NCBI GenBank assembly: GCA_017473115.1
Contig: JAFUNC010000018.1
Location: 43,487 to 107,486 of the forward strand
Direction of reading: 5' to 3'
Source: Lachnospiraceae bacterium
Lineage (GTDB): Bacteria > Bacillota > Clostridia > Lachnospirales > Lachnospiraceae
Length of the DNA: 64,000 nt
The notes beneath the pieces are model-generated. The model was given only the letters and a program-made list of their open reading frames with translations. It was not told where the DNA came from and ran no database searches. A program made the translations under genes and the position numbers. This document shows, one piece after another, positions 9,790 to 19,223 of this stretch (position 1 is its first letter; each line of letters starts with the position of its first letter).

Positions 9790-12700
9790 TTAGTTTTCTT
9801 CGTCATCATCAAATGCTTCGCCGAAATCCACATCTTCATCTGCGTAATCGTCTGCATACTCTTCCTCTTCGGGTTCGTCATATGCATCTGTTAATTCGCC
9901 GTCTTCGTTGAATTCCTGTTTCTGATAGCCGTAACTTGCCATATCATCACGTTCATAGTCGTATTCTCTGGCTTCGCCTTCCATCTCGAAACGATAGTTA
10001 TTGGTGGGCGGTTCAACATTTTCTCTGATTTCAACCTCTTCACCGTTTTCATCAAGTACTTTGACATCCAGACACAGGGACTGTAATTCCTTCAACAATA
10101 CCTTGAAGGATTCAGGAATACCCGGTGTAGGAATATTTTCACCCTTGATAATCGCTTCGTAGGTCTTTACACGTCCAACCACGTCGTCTGACTTAACGGT
10201 CAGGATTTCCTGTAAGGTGTATGATGCTCCGTATGCTTCCAGAGCCCAAACTTCCATTTCACCGAAACGCTGTCCACCGAACTGCGCTTTACCACCCAGA
10301 GGCTGCTGTGTAACCAATGAGTACGGTCCTGTAGAACGGGCATGAATCTTATCGTCTACAAGGTGGTGGAGTTTCAGGTAATGCATGTGACCGATGGTTA
10401 CGGGACTGTCAAAGTATTCACCCGTTCTACCGTCACGAAGTCTAACCTTACCGTCTCTTGAAATTTCAACACCCTTCCAGAGTTCTCTGTGTGCTCTGTT
10501 TTCATATAAGTATTCCAATACTTCAGGACGAAGGGTATCTTTGTGTTTTGCTTCAAACTCTTCCCATGTTGTATTAACATAGTCGTTTGCAAGGTCCAAA
10601 GTATCCATAATATCCGCTTCGTTTGCACCATCAAATACCGGAGTGGCAATGTTAAAGCCGAGGGCCTTAGCCGCCAATGACAAGTGAATTTCGAGCACCT
10701 GTCCGATATTCATACGGGAAGGTACACCCAAAGGATTCAATACGATATCCAAAGGACGTCCGTTGGGTAAGTAAGGCATATCTTCAACAGGTAATACGCG
10801 GGAAACAACACCCTTGTTACCGTGACGACCGGCCATCTTGTCACCTACGGAAATCTTTCTCTTCTGTGCAATATAGATACGTACCTTCTGGTTTACGCCG
10901 GGAGATAATTCGGAATCGCCTGCTGCTCTGGAGAATACCTTCGCATCCACAACAACACCATACTCACCGTGAGGAACCTTTAAGGATGTATCACGCACTT
11001 CTCTTGCTTTTTCACCGAAAATTGCACGGAGGAGTCTTTCTTCCGCGGTAAGTTCTGTTTCACCCTTCGGTGTAACCTTACCAACCAAAATGTCACCGGC
11101 ACGTACTTCCGCACCGATACGGATGATACCTCTGTCATCCAAATCCTTCAATGCATCTTCGCCAACGCCCGGAACATCTCTGGTAATTTCTTCCGCACCA
11201 AGTTTGGTATCACGGGCTTCTGTTTCATATTCTTCAATGTGAACAGATGTATAAACATCTTCACGTACCAATCTTTCACTTAAAAGAACAGCATCTTCGT
11301 AGTTGTAACCTTCCCATGTCATAAAACCAATCAAAGGGTTTTTACCAAGACCGAGTTCACCTTCTGCGGTAGAAGGACCGTCAGCGATTACCTGACCTTC
11401 TGCCACATGATCACCCTTAAATACGATGGGTTTCTGGTTGTAGCAGTTACTCTGGTTACTTCTTACAAACTTAGACAACTGATATTCCATTGCTTCGCCG
11501 TCATCTGCTGTAATTTTAATCAATTCGGAAGATACATAAGTTACGGTACCTGCCTTCTTGGCAACCACACACACACCGGAGTCAACCGCTGTTTTTACTT
11601 CCATACCTGTACCGATTACAGGTGCCTCTGTGAAAAGAAGGGGCACTGCCTGACGCTGCATGTTGGAACCCATCAGCGCACGGTTCGCATCGTCGTTCTG
11701 CAAGAAAGGAATCAACGCTGTAGCCACAGAGAATACCATTTTAGGAGACACGTCCATAAAATCAAACATAGCCTTCGGATATTCCTGTGTTTCCTCTCTG
11801 TAACGACCGGATACCATGTTCTTTACAAAGTGTCCGTCTGCATCTAATTTTTCGTTTGCCTGTGCTACATGATAGTTATCTTCTTCATCTGCTGTCATAT
11901 AGATAACTTCATCCGTCACACGGGGATTCTCGGGATCTGACTTATCAATACGGCGATAAGGAGCCTCTACAAATCCGTATTCATTAATTCTTGCATAAGA
12001 TGCAAGTGAGTTAATCAAACCGATGTTGGGACCTTCCGGTGTTTCAATCGGACACATTCTTCCATAGTGAGTATAGTGAACGTCTCGAACCTCGAAACCT
12101 GCACGGTCTCTGGAGAGACCACCGGGTCCTAATGCAGAAAGACGTCTCTTATGTGTCAATTCACCAAGAGGGTTATTCTGATCCATAAACTGTGACAACT
12201 GTGAAGAACCAAAGAATTCTTTGATTGCAGCCTGCACAGGTTTAATATTGATTAATTTATCGGGAGTGATGCTTTCTGAATCATGTGTTGTCATTCTTTC
12301 ACGTACAACACGTTCCATTCTGGAAAGACCGATTCTGTACTGATTCTGTAACAACTCACCAACCGCACGAATACGTCTGTTACCCAAATGGTCGATATCG
12401 TCATCATGACCGATACCATATTCCAAATGAATGTTATAGTTGATGGATGCAAGCATATCTTCCTTGGTAATGTGCTTCGGAATCAACTCCTGCGCATTAC
12501 GCATAATTGCTTCAGCCAATTCTTCCGGCTTCTCTGCATATTCGCCTAAAATTTTCTGAAGAGCAGGGAAGTAAACCAACTCTGTAATACCTAATTCTTT
12601 GGCATCACAATCAACCCATTCATTGATGTCTACCATCATATTGGAAAGAACTTTTACATTCTTTTCTTCTACCTGAATTAACACAGAAGCAACCGCTGCA

Positions 12701-13674
12701 TTCTGAATAGCATCAGCTAATTCTGCAGTCACGGTATCGCCTGCTTTCGCAATTAATTCTCCTGTGTACTCATTTACAACATCTGCTGCAAGAACATGAT
12801 TGCGGATTCTGTTCTTAAGCATAAGTTTTTTATTGAATTTATAACGTCCTACTTTTGCCAAATCATATCTTCTGGCATCAAAGAACATGGAACTCAAGAA
12901 ACTTTCAGCACTTTCCACGGTAAAAGGCTCACCGGGATGTACTTTTGCATACAATTCCTTCAAACCGTCTACATAGTTCTTAGAAGGATCCTTTGCAAAA
13001 CTTGCACGAATCTTGGGTTCATCACCAAACACCTCAAGAATCTCTTCGTCTGTTCCCAGACCAAGAGCACGAATAAATACAGTGATGGGGAATTTTCTGG
13101 TTCTGTCAACACGAACATATGCCACATCATTAGAGTCTGTTTCATACTCTAACCATGCACCACGATTCGGGATAACGGTAGACGAGAACAATTCTTTACC
13201 AATTTTATCATGTCCGATTGCATAATAAATACCGGGCGAACGCACCAACTGGCTAACGATTACTCGCTCTGCACCATTGATAACGAATGTACCTGTTTCA
13301 GTCATTAAAGGGAAATTACCCATAAAAATAGTACGTTCTATGAGATTTTCCTTCTCATTTTCATTGAAAAAGCGGACCTTTACATTCAAAGGTGCTTCAT
13401 AAGTAAGGTCTCTTTCTTTACATTCCGCAATTGTATGCTTGATTTTGTCTTCCGCAAGTTCAAAATCAACAAATTCCATGCGCAAATCACCGCCGAAATT
13501 GGTAATGGGCGAAATATCATCAAACGCTTCCTTCAAACCTTCTTCCAAGAACCACTTGTAAGAATTCTTCTGCACTTCGATGAGATTCGGCATCTCCAGA
13601 ACTTCTTTCTGACGTGAATAGCTCATACGCATACTGTTGCCGTTAACAATAGGACGTATTCTGTTCTTTTCCAT
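9790..13674 (-). CDS. rpoB: DNA-directed RNA polymerase subunit beta
   Basis: Second catalytic subunit of RNA polymerase, about 1294 aa. The rifampicin-binding cluster [18 protein letters not shown] followed by [12 protein letters not shown] looks like the susceptible type. The [12 protein letters not shown] and [11 protein letters not shown] motifs are intact. The last 70 or so residues are very acidic ([16 protein letters not shown] and on), a common extension in this group. The ATG at 13672-13674 has GGAG at a good distance, while the GTG two codons earlier is too close to it. A hairpin terminator lies between rplL and rpoB, so part of rpoB transcription may depend on read-through. Confidence 0.98.
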   Translation of the reverse strand: MEKNRIRPIVNGNSMRMSYSRQKEVLEMPNLIEVQKNSYKWFLEEGLKEAFDDISPITNFGGDLRMEFVDFELAEDKIKHTIAECKERDLTYEAPLNVKVRFFNENEKENLIERTIFMGNFPLMTETGTFVINGAERVIVSQLVRSPGIYYAIGHDKIGKELFSSTVIPNRGAWLEYETDSNDVAYVRVDRTRKFPITVFIRALGLGTDEEILEVFGDEPKIRASFAKDPSKNYVDGLKELYAKVHPGEPFTVESAESFLSSMFFDARRYDLAKVGRYKFNKKLMLKNRIRNHVLAADVVNEYTGELIAKAGDTVTAELADAIQNAAVASVLIQVEEKNVKVLSNMMVDINEWVDCDAKELGITELVYFPALQKILGEYAEKPEELAEAIMRNAQELIPKHITKEDMLASINYNIHLEYGIGHDDDIDHLGNRRIRAVGELLQNQYRIGLSRMERVVRERMTTHDSESITPDKLINIKPVQAAIKEFFGSSQLSQFMDQNNPLGELTHKRRLSALGPGGLSRDRAGFEVRDVHYTHYGRMCPIETPEGPNIGLINSLASYARINEYGFVEAPYRRIDKSDPENPRVTDEVIYMTADEEDNYHVAQANEKLDADGHFVKNMVSGRYREETQEYPKAMFDFMDVSPKMVFSVATALIPFLQNDDANRALMGSNMQRQAVPLLFTEAPVIGTGMEVKTAVDSGVCVVAKKAGTVTYVSSELIKITADDGEAMEYQLSKFVRSNQSNCYNQKPIVFKGDHVAEGQVIADGPSTAEGELGLGKNPLIGFMTWEGYNYEDAVLLSERLVREDVYTSVHIEEYETEARDTKLGAEEITRDVPGVGEDALKDLDDRGIIRIGAEVRAGDILVGKVTPKGETELTAEERLLRAIFGEKAREVRDTSLKVPHGEYGVVVDAKVFSRAAGDSELSPGVNQKVRIYIAQKRKISVGDKMAGRHGNKGVVSRVLPVEDMPYLPNGRPLDIVLNPLGVPSRMNIGQVLEIHLSLAAKALGFNIATPVFDGANEADIMDTLDLANDYVNTTWEEFEAKHKDTLRPEVLEYLYENRAHRELWKGVEISRDGKVRLRDGRTGEYFDSPVTIGHMHYLKLHHLVDDKIHARSTGPYSLVTQQPLGGKAQFGGQRFGEMEVWALEAYGASYTLQEILTVKSDDVVGRVKTYEAIIKGENIPTPGIPESFKVLLKELQSLCLDVKVLDENGEEVEIRENVEPPTNNYRFEMEGEAREYDYERDDMASYGYQKQEFNEDGELTDAYDEPEEEEYADDYADEDVDFGEAFDDDEEN

Positions 13675-13879
13675 TGACACTTCACTCCGTTCTTATTATG
13701 TTATATAGCCTTTTTTGCCTATTTCTGATAACCTGTCTGATTTTTGTCCGCAAAGAATCAACCTCTTGTGTCAAAAGACAAAAAGAGACAGTAAACCACA
13801 ATAGTGCATCATCCATATTAGCAGAAAACAAGATGGAAGTCAAACATTATTTTCCATTTTTATAAAATATTTTACAACA

Positions 13880-13913
13880 TAAAAAAACCGCGAAAGAAAA
13901 CTCTTTCGCGGTT
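13880..13913 (-). terminator. Hairpin terminator/attenuator between rplL and rpoB
   Basis: AACCGCGAAAGA pairs with CTTTCGCGGTT across a short loop and is followed by a run of seven T on the minus strand. It should partly terminate rplJL transcripts and lower RNA polymerase subunit synthesis relative to L7/L12. The 200 bases between it and rpoB may hold a further promoter, but I see no convincing one. Confidence 0.88.
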
Positions 13914-13934
13914 CATATTCACTCCGGGTAAAAA

Positions 13935-14315
13935 TTACTTTAATGTAACCTTTGCGCCTTCAGCTTCTAACTTAGCCTTGATATCATCAGCTTCTTCCTT
14001 AGAAGCGCCTTCCTTAAGCATCTTAGGAGCAGCATCTACTAAGTCTTTTGCTTCCTTTAAGCCAAGGCCTGTAGCTTCACGTACAACCTTAATAACCTTA
14101 ACCTTGTTAGGTCCAACGTCTGTTAATTCAACGTCGAATTCAGTCTTTTCTTCAGCTGCTTCAGCTGCACCACCTACAGCACCTGCTGCTACAACAACAC
14201 CTGCTGCTGCAGATACACCAAATTCTTCTTCACATGCTTTTACTAATTCGTTTAATTCAAGTACGCTTAACTCTTTGATAGCGTCGATAAATTCCTGAGT
14301 TGTTAACTTTGCCAT
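13935..14315 (-). CDS. rplL: 50S ribosomal protein L7/L12
   Basis: Stalk protein that recruits translation GTPases, 126 aa. It has the N-terminal dimerisation part [23 protein letters not shown], an Ala/Gly-rich hinge near residues 35-55, and the C-terminal factor-binding domain ending [10 protein letters not shown]. The ATG at 14313-14315 lies 7 bases after GGAGG. The five extra residues of a longer reading cover that ribosome site. It follows rplJ by 55 bases. Confidence 0.98.
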   Translation of the reverse strand: MAKLTTQEFIDAIKELSVLELNELVKACEEEFGVSAAAGVVVAAGAVGGAAEAAEEKTEFDVELTDVGPNKVKVIKVVREATGLGLKEAKDLVDAAPKMLKEGASKEEADDIKAKLEAEGAKVTLK

Positions 14316-14370
14316 TTTATTTTCCTCCATTTTAAAATATTGTTTGTTCTAAAAGTTTCAAATGCAACAA

Positions 14371-14871
14371 TTACTCTGCTGCGGGAGCACCCTGCTGTTC
14401 TGCAATCTGATTGAGAACGCGTGCAAGGTTTGTAATAGGTGACTGGATGCTTCCAAGTAATTTGCCAAGTAATTCTTCTCTTGAAGGTACGTTGGAAATT
14501 GCTTCGATGCCCTTGCTGTCATATACAGTTCCTTCAACAACACCGCCCTTGATTTCAAGTGCTTTTGCGTTCTTAGCAAACTTGCAAAGAATTCTTGCAG
14601 GAGCTGTAGCGTCATCCTTGGAAATTGCAATTGCGCTGGGTCCCTCTAAATAAGGAGCAAGTCCTTCGCAATCTGTTCCCTTGAATGCAAAATTCATCAT
14701 GGTGTTTTTGTATACCTTGTAAGTAATGCCTGCTTCACGAAGCTGCTTACGAAGTTCGGTATCTTCAGCTACGGTAAGTCCGCGGTGGTCAACGATAACA
14801 ACTGACTGCGCATCCTTAATATTTGCTGAAATCTCTTCCACGATGGGTTTCTTCAATTCAACTTTTGCCAT
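14371..14871 (-). CDS. rplJ: 50S ribosomal protein L10
   Basis: L10 anchors L7/L12 dimers to 23S rRNA. The 166-aa product starts AKVELKKPIVEEI and has the conserved VVIVDHRGLTVAEDTELR and YKNTMMNFAFKGT segments. The C-terminal helix ending LNQIAEQQGAPAAE is where L7/L12 binds. AAGGAGG precedes the ATG. It is first in the operon rplJ-rplL-(rpoB-rpoC), behind an L10 autoregulatory leader. Confidence 0.98.
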   Translation of the reverse strand: MAKVELKKPIVEEISANIKDAQSVVIVDHRGLTVAEDTELRKQLREAGITYKVYKNTMMNFAFKGTDCEGLAPYLEGPSAIAISKDDATAPARILCKFAKNAKALEIKGGVVEGTVYDSKGIEAISNVPSREELLGKLLGSIQSPITNLARVLNQIAEQQGAPAAE

Positions 14872-14922
14872 TTTGTTTTACCTCCTTCTTTATTTCGTGC
14901 CGAAAGAGTTTTTATAAAGAAT

Positions 14923-15050
14923 AAAAAACCTCTCATCTTCGCAGAAGACGAGAGGGTAAAAATTCATTCAAAATCTACTCATCCTCGGTAGGCGTTGTCT
15001 CCTTACGTCGCTTAGCGACACCTACTGTCTTCGGCGCGGTTGCTTTTACA
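14923..15050 (-). promoter_or_regulatory. L10 leader with attenuator hairpin
   Basis: The RNA upstream of rplJ carries the conserved L10-leader elements CCGAAGACAGTAGGTG and GCCTACCGAGG (about 14985-15030). They form the L10(L12)4 binding fold also found in 23S rRNA. A strong hairpin with arms CCTCTCGTCTTC / GAAGATGAGAGG and a TTTTTT tail follows at 14923-14955. The arrangement fits excess L10 stabilising the terminator conformation, as known for this leader family. The attenuation mechanism is inferred from that knowledge. Confidence 0.85.
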
Positions 15051-15059
15051 ACCTCAATA

Positions 15060-15088
15060 AACTTATCATATGTATTCCACATTGTCAA
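15060..15088 (-). promoter_or_regulatory. Promoter of rplJ-rplL
   Basis: TTGACA (15083-15088) and TAAGTT (15060-15065) are separated by 17 bases, with a TGA just before the -10 that suggests an extended -10. The predicted start near 15052 coincides with the first base of the L10 leader. Confidence 0.7.
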
Positions 15089-15174
15089 GCATTTTTATTA
15101 TTTTATTCTGCCGGCATTTCACTGTCAATCTGCCGTTGGCTTTTCACGGGTTCTCCGTCCCGCCGACAAACAGG

Positions 15175-16452
15175 TTATTGCGGTGTTACATATCCGTCCG
15201 CATCAATACTTACACCTTCCGATAATCCGCGCATATAATCCAGAATTCGGGTTGCTTCTTCTCCCGTCGCCAAATATGTTCTGCTGCTTTCGGTCCGGCA
15301 GGGAATGAATTTCGCCGAAACCAATCCTTCCTCACCAATTTCCAAGGTTACAAGACAACTGTCCTGACTCTTGGAATTAAACCAGTAATTTCCCAAACTG
15401 TAAAATACCGGTACATCATTCACGTAAGCAATTTCCTGCAATACATGAGGATGTGCACCAATCACCACATCGGCTCCCGCCGCCGTAAAATCCGCCGCCT
15501 GGCCGGGCTGACTCCAATCCGGTTCATCCGTACTCTCCGTTCCCCAATGCACATATACAATCAGGAAATCACATTCCTTCTTCGCCTCACGGATTACTTC
15601 TTCCAAAGCATCATTTTGGAAACAACGGAAGGTTCCCGGCGAATCTGCCGTTGCACCTTTGGTATCCGGCGTAGCAAGACGCTCCACTTCCGTCGCGGAC
15701 ACGATACCGATTTTCACATCTCCGTTTTGATAAAAAACCACTTTGGATGCCTCGTCCAAATCACGCCCCGCGCCTACATACGGAATCCCTGCGCCTTCCA
15801 ACGTATCCAGCGTGTCCAGCAGTGATATCTCTCCGTAATCCGAAGCATGATTATTGGCAAGGGACACAATATCCACACCCATATCCTTCAGAACCTGCAC
15901 ATTAGCCGGATCCGCACAAAAGGTAAAAGCCTTATTTGCCAAAGGGGTCCCGCGATTCGTATAGGGAAATTCATTATTAATCATAAAAATATCCGACCCG
16001 CGCATAATATCCAGCAGTTCCGGGTCAATACATTCTTCCAGAACGCTTCCGTTTGCGCGATAAGTACTCATCACCGCATATTCTTCATCCAAAAGCACAT
16101 CTCCCGCAAAGGTAAACGTCACCGTATCTTTATCCGGCAAAGCATATGTATTCTCCGGCAGATTTTGAACCGATTCTTCATTTTCCTGCAGTTGTTCACC
16201 ATTTCCCGAAACACTTACATCACTTTCACCCAAAATCGCCCCGTCTTCGTACAATTCCGGAAATAATTCTTCTCCCGAAATTTGCGGAATCGGTTGCGCG
16301 TTCTGGTTCGTAGCCAATTCTGCCTCCCTTATATTGTTTTTACGTACAATAAGAAACGCAAGAAATGCCGCAAACAGCAATACGCTGATTACGGTTGCCG
16401 CAATACCCGCTATTCTGTTTTTACCCGCATTTACATCTAATGTATCTCTCAT
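15175..16452 (-). CDS. CapA-family membrane-anchored metallophosphatase-like protein
   Basis: A 425-aa protein of the poly-gamma-glutamate CapA/PgsA family. It has one N-terminal membrane segment (about residues 14-36), a low-complexity linker to about 110, then the CapA domain. Family motifs are FTFAGDVLLDEEY near 115, SLANNHASDYG near 195, VYVHWGTE near 300 and DVVIGAHPHVLQ near 330, in the calcineurin-like fold. The substrate is unknown, and no other capsule genes are nearby. It lies between rplA (after its terminator) and the rplJ promoter, an unusual insertion in a conserved block. The ribosome site is weak, so the exact start is uncertain. Confidence 0.85.
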   Translation of the reverse strand: MRDTLDVNAGKNRIAGIAATVISVLLFAAFLAFLIVRKNNIREAELATNQNAQPIPQISGEELFPELYEDGAILGESDVSVSGNGEQLQENEESVQNLPENTYALPDKDTVTFTFAGDVLLDEEYAVMSTYRANGSVLEECIDPELLDIMRGSDIFMINNEFPYTNRGTPLANKAFTFCADPANVQVLKDMGVDIVSLANNHASDYGEISLLDTLDTLEGAGIPYVGAGRDLDEASKVVFYQNGDVKIGIVSATEVERLATPDTKGATADSPGTFRCFQNDALEEVIREAKKECDFLIVYVHWGTESTDEPDWSQPGQAADFTAAGADVVIGAHPHVLQEIAYVNDVPVFYSLGNYWFNSKSQDSCLVTLEIGEEGLVSAKFIPCRTESSRTYLATGEEATRILDYMRGLSEGVSIDADGYVTPQ

Positions 16453-16469
16453 AATTTCATTTTACCATT

Positions 16470-16485
16470 TTCAAATTCATTTGAA
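16470..16485. promoter_or_regulatory. Perfect palindrome upstream of the capA-like gene
   Basis: TTCAAAT-TC-ATTTGAA is a perfect 7-bp inverted repeat, 18 bases upstream of the start codon and next to a TAAAAT-like -10. It has the size and place of a repressor operator. No regulator gene adjoins it. Confidence 0.35.
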
Positions 16486-16495
16486 CAGACCAAAT

Positions 16496-16527
16496 AAAAA
16501 GACAGCGGATTGCTCCACTGTCTTTTG
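16496..16527 (-). terminator. Intrinsic terminator after rplA
   Basis: AAAAGACAGTGG pairs with CCGCTGTCTTTT around AGCAAT, with a T run on the minus strand. It ends the rpmG-secE-nusG-rplK-rplA unit and separates it from the capA-like gene. Confidence 0.88.
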
Positions 16528-16537
16528 AAAATGCTGA

Positions 16538-17227
16538 TTACAGCTTCATTACATTAACTTTTACACCAGGTCCCATTGTACTTGAAAGGGTTACGCTTCT
16601 TAAGTACTGACCCTTTAATGAGCTGGGTTTTGCCTTCTTGATTGCTTCCATTAAAGCATCGAAGTTTTCATTCAACTTTTCTTCTGAGAAAGATACCTTT
16701 CCGATAGGGCAGTGAATGATGTTCTGCTTGTCAAGTCTGTATTCAATCTTACCAGCCTTGATATCAGCGATAGCCTTGGTAACGTCCATTGTTACGGTAC
16801 CTGCCTTGGGGTTAGGCATTAAGCCCTTAGGTCCTAAAACCTTACCAAGACGACCAACAACACCCATCATGTCGGGAGTTGCTACAACTACGTCGAAATC
16901 TAACCAACCATCGTTCTGAATCTTGGGAATAAGTTCTTCGCCGCCTACATAATCAGCACCAGCTGCTTCAGCTTCGTTTACCTTATCGCCCTTAGCGAAT
17001 ACGAGAACCTTAACGGTCTTACCTGTACCGTTGGGTAATACTACCGCACCACGGATCTGTTCTTCAGCGTGACGTCCGTCACAACCTGTTCTGATGTGAA
17101 TTTCTACTGTTTCATCAAATTTAGCACCAGCAGTCTTCTTTACCAAAGCAACTGCGTCAGCAGGATCATAGAGTGTTGCTCTATCAACAAGCTTAGCTGC
17201 TTCGTTATATTTCTTACCATGTTTCAT
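16538..17227 (-). CDS. rplA: 50S ribosomal protein L1
   Basis: Protein of the mobile L1 stalk and translational repressor of its own operon, 229 aa. It begins [15 protein letters not shown]. The conserved [29 protein letters not shown]-type block appears near residues 120-148. AAGGAGG precedes the ATG. A small RNA fold resembling the 23S L1-binding site lies just upstream (17245-17273), and another lies before rplK. Confidence 0.98.
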   Translation of the reverse strand: MKHGKKYNEAAKLVDRATLYDPADAVALVKKTAGAKFDETVEIHIRTGCDGRHAEEQIRGAVVLPNGTGKTVKVLVFAKGDKVNEAEAAGADYVGGEELIPKIQNDGWLDFDVVVATPDMMGVVGRLGKVLGPKGLMPNPKAGTVTMDVTKAIADIKAGKIEYRLDKQNIIHCPIGKVSFSEEKLNENFDALMEAIKKAKPSSLKGQYLRSVTLSSTMGPGVKVNVMKL

Positions 17228-17244
17228 AACTTATTTACCTCCTT

Positions 17245-17273
17245 GTGGTTCAATGCACACACGTGCTCCCACC
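17245..17273 (-). promoter_or_regulatory. Putative L1 translational operator before rplA
   Basis: On the minus strand GTGG pairs with CCAC. An asymmetric internal loop (GA opposite ATTGAA) and a GCAC/GTGC hairpin sit above it. The GGTGGGAG and GAA-CCAC parts match the L1-binding helix of 23S rRNA. The fold ends right at the AAGGAGG of rplA, where bound L1 could block initiation. Confidence 0.68.
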
Positions 17274-17281
17274 TTCTAAAA

Positions 17282-17707
17282 TTAATCTTCTACTACGATA
17301 CCCATACTGCGAGCTGTACCCGCGATCATGCTCATAGCTGCTTCGATACTTGCTGCGTTTAAGTCCGGCATCTTCATTTCTGCGATTTCACGAACCTTAT
17401 CCTTAGAAATTGTTGCAACCTTCTGCTTGTTAGGCTTAGCAGATGCTGTCTTAAGGTTACAAGCCTTCTTTAAAAGAACTGCAGCGGGAGGAGTCTTAGT
17501 AATGAAACTAAAGCTTCTGTCTGCATAAACTGTGATAACAACAGGGATGATTAAGTCACCCTTATCTGCTGTCTTAGCGTTGAACTGCTTTGTGAATTCA
17601 ACGATGTTAACGCCGTGCTGTCCAAGTGCAGGACCTACAGGCGGTGCCGGTGTTGCTTTGCCGGCAGGAATCTGTAATTTGATATAACCTGTTACTTTCT
17701 TTGCCAT
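17282..17707 (-). CDS. rplK: 50S ribosomal protein L11
   Basis: L11 forms the GTPase-associated centre with 23S rRNA, 141 aa. The sequence [19 protein letters not shown] followed by [14 protein letters not shown] is diagnostic, and the C-terminal rRNA-binding domain ends [18 protein letters not shown] precedes the ATG. It lies between nusG and rplA. Confidence 0.98.
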   Translation of the reverse strand: MAKKVTGYIKLQIPAGKATPAPPVGPALGQHGVNIVEFTKQFNAKTADKGDLIIPVVITVYADRSFSFITKTPPAAVLLKKACNLKTASAKPNKQKVATISKDKVREIAEMKMPDLNAASIEAAMSMIAGTARSMGIVVED

Positions 17708-17729
17708 TTTGGCTACCTCCTAATAAATT

Positions 17730-17765
17730 GTGGTTCGGCGCCGTGCCCTATGCAACGGCTCCCAC
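17730..17765 (-). promoter_or_regulatory. Putative L1 translational operator before rplK
   Basis: This repeats the architecture of the site before rplA. GTGG/CCAC closes an internal loop (GA opposite GCCGAA), topped by GCCGT/ACGGC with a 10-base loop. The upper stem has a different sequence from the other site but the same shape. It ends shortly before the AGGAGG of rplK. Confidence 0.65.
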
Positions 17766-17824
17766 TGTTCATATAACAACATTACTGTTGCTAAAATAGG
17801 ATACAATCCTATGAACAAGCATTT

Positions 17825-18391
17825 TTACATTTTCTTGATATCTGAGAAACTAATTTCAACCGGAGTCTCGCGACCGAACATTTCAACATTGATGGTAACG
17901 GACTGCTTACCTTCATCCACACGTTTTACAATACCTGCAGTATCTTTCCAAACGCCTGCGATAACGGTAATGGCATCGCCTTCTTTTACATCGATGTGTG
18001 ATGTTTCTCCACCAACATTGAGCATCTTCATTTCTGCTTCCGTTAAAGGAACGGGCTTACTTCCGGGACCTACGAAACCTGTAACACCTCTGGTATTTCT
18101 TACTACATACCATGCATCATTGTTGTCTGCATCCATATGAAGTAAAACATAACCGGGGAATAACTTCTTCTGCACAACTTTCTTGGTGTTGTTCTTCATT
18201 TCAACAACTTCCTGCATCGGAACACGTACTTCCAAGATTTCATTCTCAAGATGACGGTTCTCAATTGCTTTCTCGATGTTGGCTTTTACCTTATTCTCAT
18301 ATCCGGAATAGGTGTGAACAACATACCATCCCATACCCTTGCCGCTCTTATTATCACTCTGGCCAATGTCAAATTCTTTATTTTCTTCCAT
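17825..18391 (-). CDS. nusG: Transcription termination/antitermination protein NusG
   Basis: NusG binds RNA polymerase and modulates pausing and termination. The 188-aa product has the NGN domain (GWYVVHTYSGYENKVKANIEK near residue 21 and FPGYVLLHMD near 78). A C-terminal KOW domain has VKEGDAITVIAGVWKDTAGIV near 138. About 20 extra acidic residues precede the NGN domain. It is followed by rplK and preceded by secE, the standard order. Confidence 0.97.
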   Translation of the reverse strand: MEENKEFDIGQSDNKSGKGMGWYVVHTYSGYENKVKANIEKAIENRHLENEILEVRVPMQEVVEMKNNTKKVVQKKLFPGYVLLHMDADNNDAWYVVRNTRGVTGFVGPGSKPVPLTEAEMKMLNVGGETSHIDVKEGDAITVIAGVWKDTAGIVKRVDEGKQSVTINVEMFGRETPVEISFSDIKKM

Positions 18392-18406
18392 ACGTCCACC
18401 CTCACC

Positions 18407-18622
18407 TTAAAAACTTAAATTTGTTAACCATTCCATGCCGAGTTTTACCAGTGCATCCACACCGAAAATCAAAGCTCCGACAAAAATAATTGCCACCAGG
18501 ACAACTGCTGTCTGTTTTACAACATCGTTTTTAGAGGGCCAGGTAATCTTCTTCCATTCCTGTTTTACGCCACGAAAGAAACTTGTTTTCTTAGGTTTCT
18601 CTGTGTTTGACGCATTTGCCAT
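18407..18622 (-). CDS. secE: Preprotein translocase subunit SecE
   Basis: A 71-aa single-span subunit of the SecYEG channel. The amphipathic FRGVKQEWKKITWPSKNDV motif near residue 17 and one membrane segment (about 36-58) are typical of the short bacterial form. It lies between rpmG and nusG, 15 bases before nusG. Confidence 0.96.
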   Translation of the reverse strand: MANASNTEKPKKTSFFRGVKQEWKKITWPSKNDVVKQTAVVLVAIIFVGALIFGVDALVKLGMEWLTNLSF

Positions 18623-18655
18623 AATCCTAATTTCCTTTCAAATAAAAAAGACAAA

Positions 18656-18805
18656 TTATTTAGTTTCTTTGTGCAAAGTATGAGCCTTGCAGAATCTACA
18701 ATACTTCTTTGTTTCCATTCTGTCAGGATGTGTCTTCTTATCCTTAGTTGTGTTGTAATTACGCTGCTTGCATTCTGTACATGCTAAAGTAATTCTTGTA
18801 CGCAT
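18656..18805 (-). CDS. rpmG: 50S ribosomal protein L33 (zinc-binding form)
   Basis: A 49-aa ribosomal protein with two CxxC pairs (CTEC near residue 9, CRFC near 36), the zinc-ribbon C+ type. The start at 18803-18805 follows GGAGGTGGG. A longer reading from 18943 has no family match and runs through the promoter. First gene of the rpmG-secE-nusG-rplK-rplA unit. Confidence 0.97.
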   Translation of the reverse strand: MRTRITLACTECKQRNYNTTKDKKTHPDRMETKKYCRFCKAHTLHKETK

Positions 18806-18914
18806 TTTCCCACCTCCACGCGTATTTATTTCTATTTTCTTGTTGAATCTTTTGCTTGATTTAATGAAATTTAAGCGCATAAAAAAAAGGCCTAAAAACC
18901 AATCTTGCCATAGT

Positions 18915-18943
18915 AGAATACCACACGGGTGGTCGTTCGTCAA
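18915..18943 (-). promoter_or_regulatory. Promoter of the rpmG-secE-nusG-rplK-rplA operon
   Basis: TTGACG (18938-18943) and TATTCT (18915-18920) have a 17-base spacer on the minus strand, giving a start near 18908 and a leader of about 100 bases. The structured element copy B lies just upstream. Confidence 0.7.
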
Positions 18944-18974
18944 TGAGTTTTTTTAAATTTCTTTTTTATAAGTC

Positions 18975-19118
18975 GCAGGGCGTAGGATTTCTTTGCAGGA
19001 CACGCTCCCGCTCGCTTCTGCCGCGTAACGGTACTAAACTCGAAGTCTTGTATACAAGCCTTCTCATTAAGTACCGACGGGCAGAAAAACGGTCCTCAAA
19101 GAAATTCCTACGCCCTGC
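18975..19118 (+). ncRNA. Structured intergenic element, copy B (unrecognised family)
   Basis: This is the most diverged of the three copies. The enclosing stem is 18975-18995 with 19097-19118, about 21 bp with a single one-base bulge. Its sequence is unlike the stems of A and C. Core motifs shared with A and C are ACACGCTC-Y-CGCTCG, GTACTAAACTCG, TTAAGT and AAAACGG. The helices are kept by paired changes: GGAC/GTCC (GAAC/GTTC in C), TTCTGCC/GGCAGAA (TTCGACTG/CAGTCGAA in C), CGGTACT/AGTACCG and GAAG/CTTC. A 4-bp extension CTTG-TATA-CAAG caps the last helix. It lies between the hydrolase 3' end and the rpmG promoter. Confidence 0.72.
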
Positions 19119-19223
19119 TCGGTGTTGAGAAAAAATAAATAATGATATTTCCGTATAATATTTTCTGTATTTTTATCGATATATCTCTATAGGGGAAATG
19201 ATTAGAAATCCGTTACCGCTTTG

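Noticed and set aside
14358-14653. Extra frames inside rplJ
   Set aside because: Overlapping frames of a highly conserved ribosomal gene with no independent signals.
18806-18943. Extended 95-aa reading of rpmG
   Set aside because: The extra 46 residues match nothing in L33, cross the promoter and lack a ribosome site. The 49-aa form has both.
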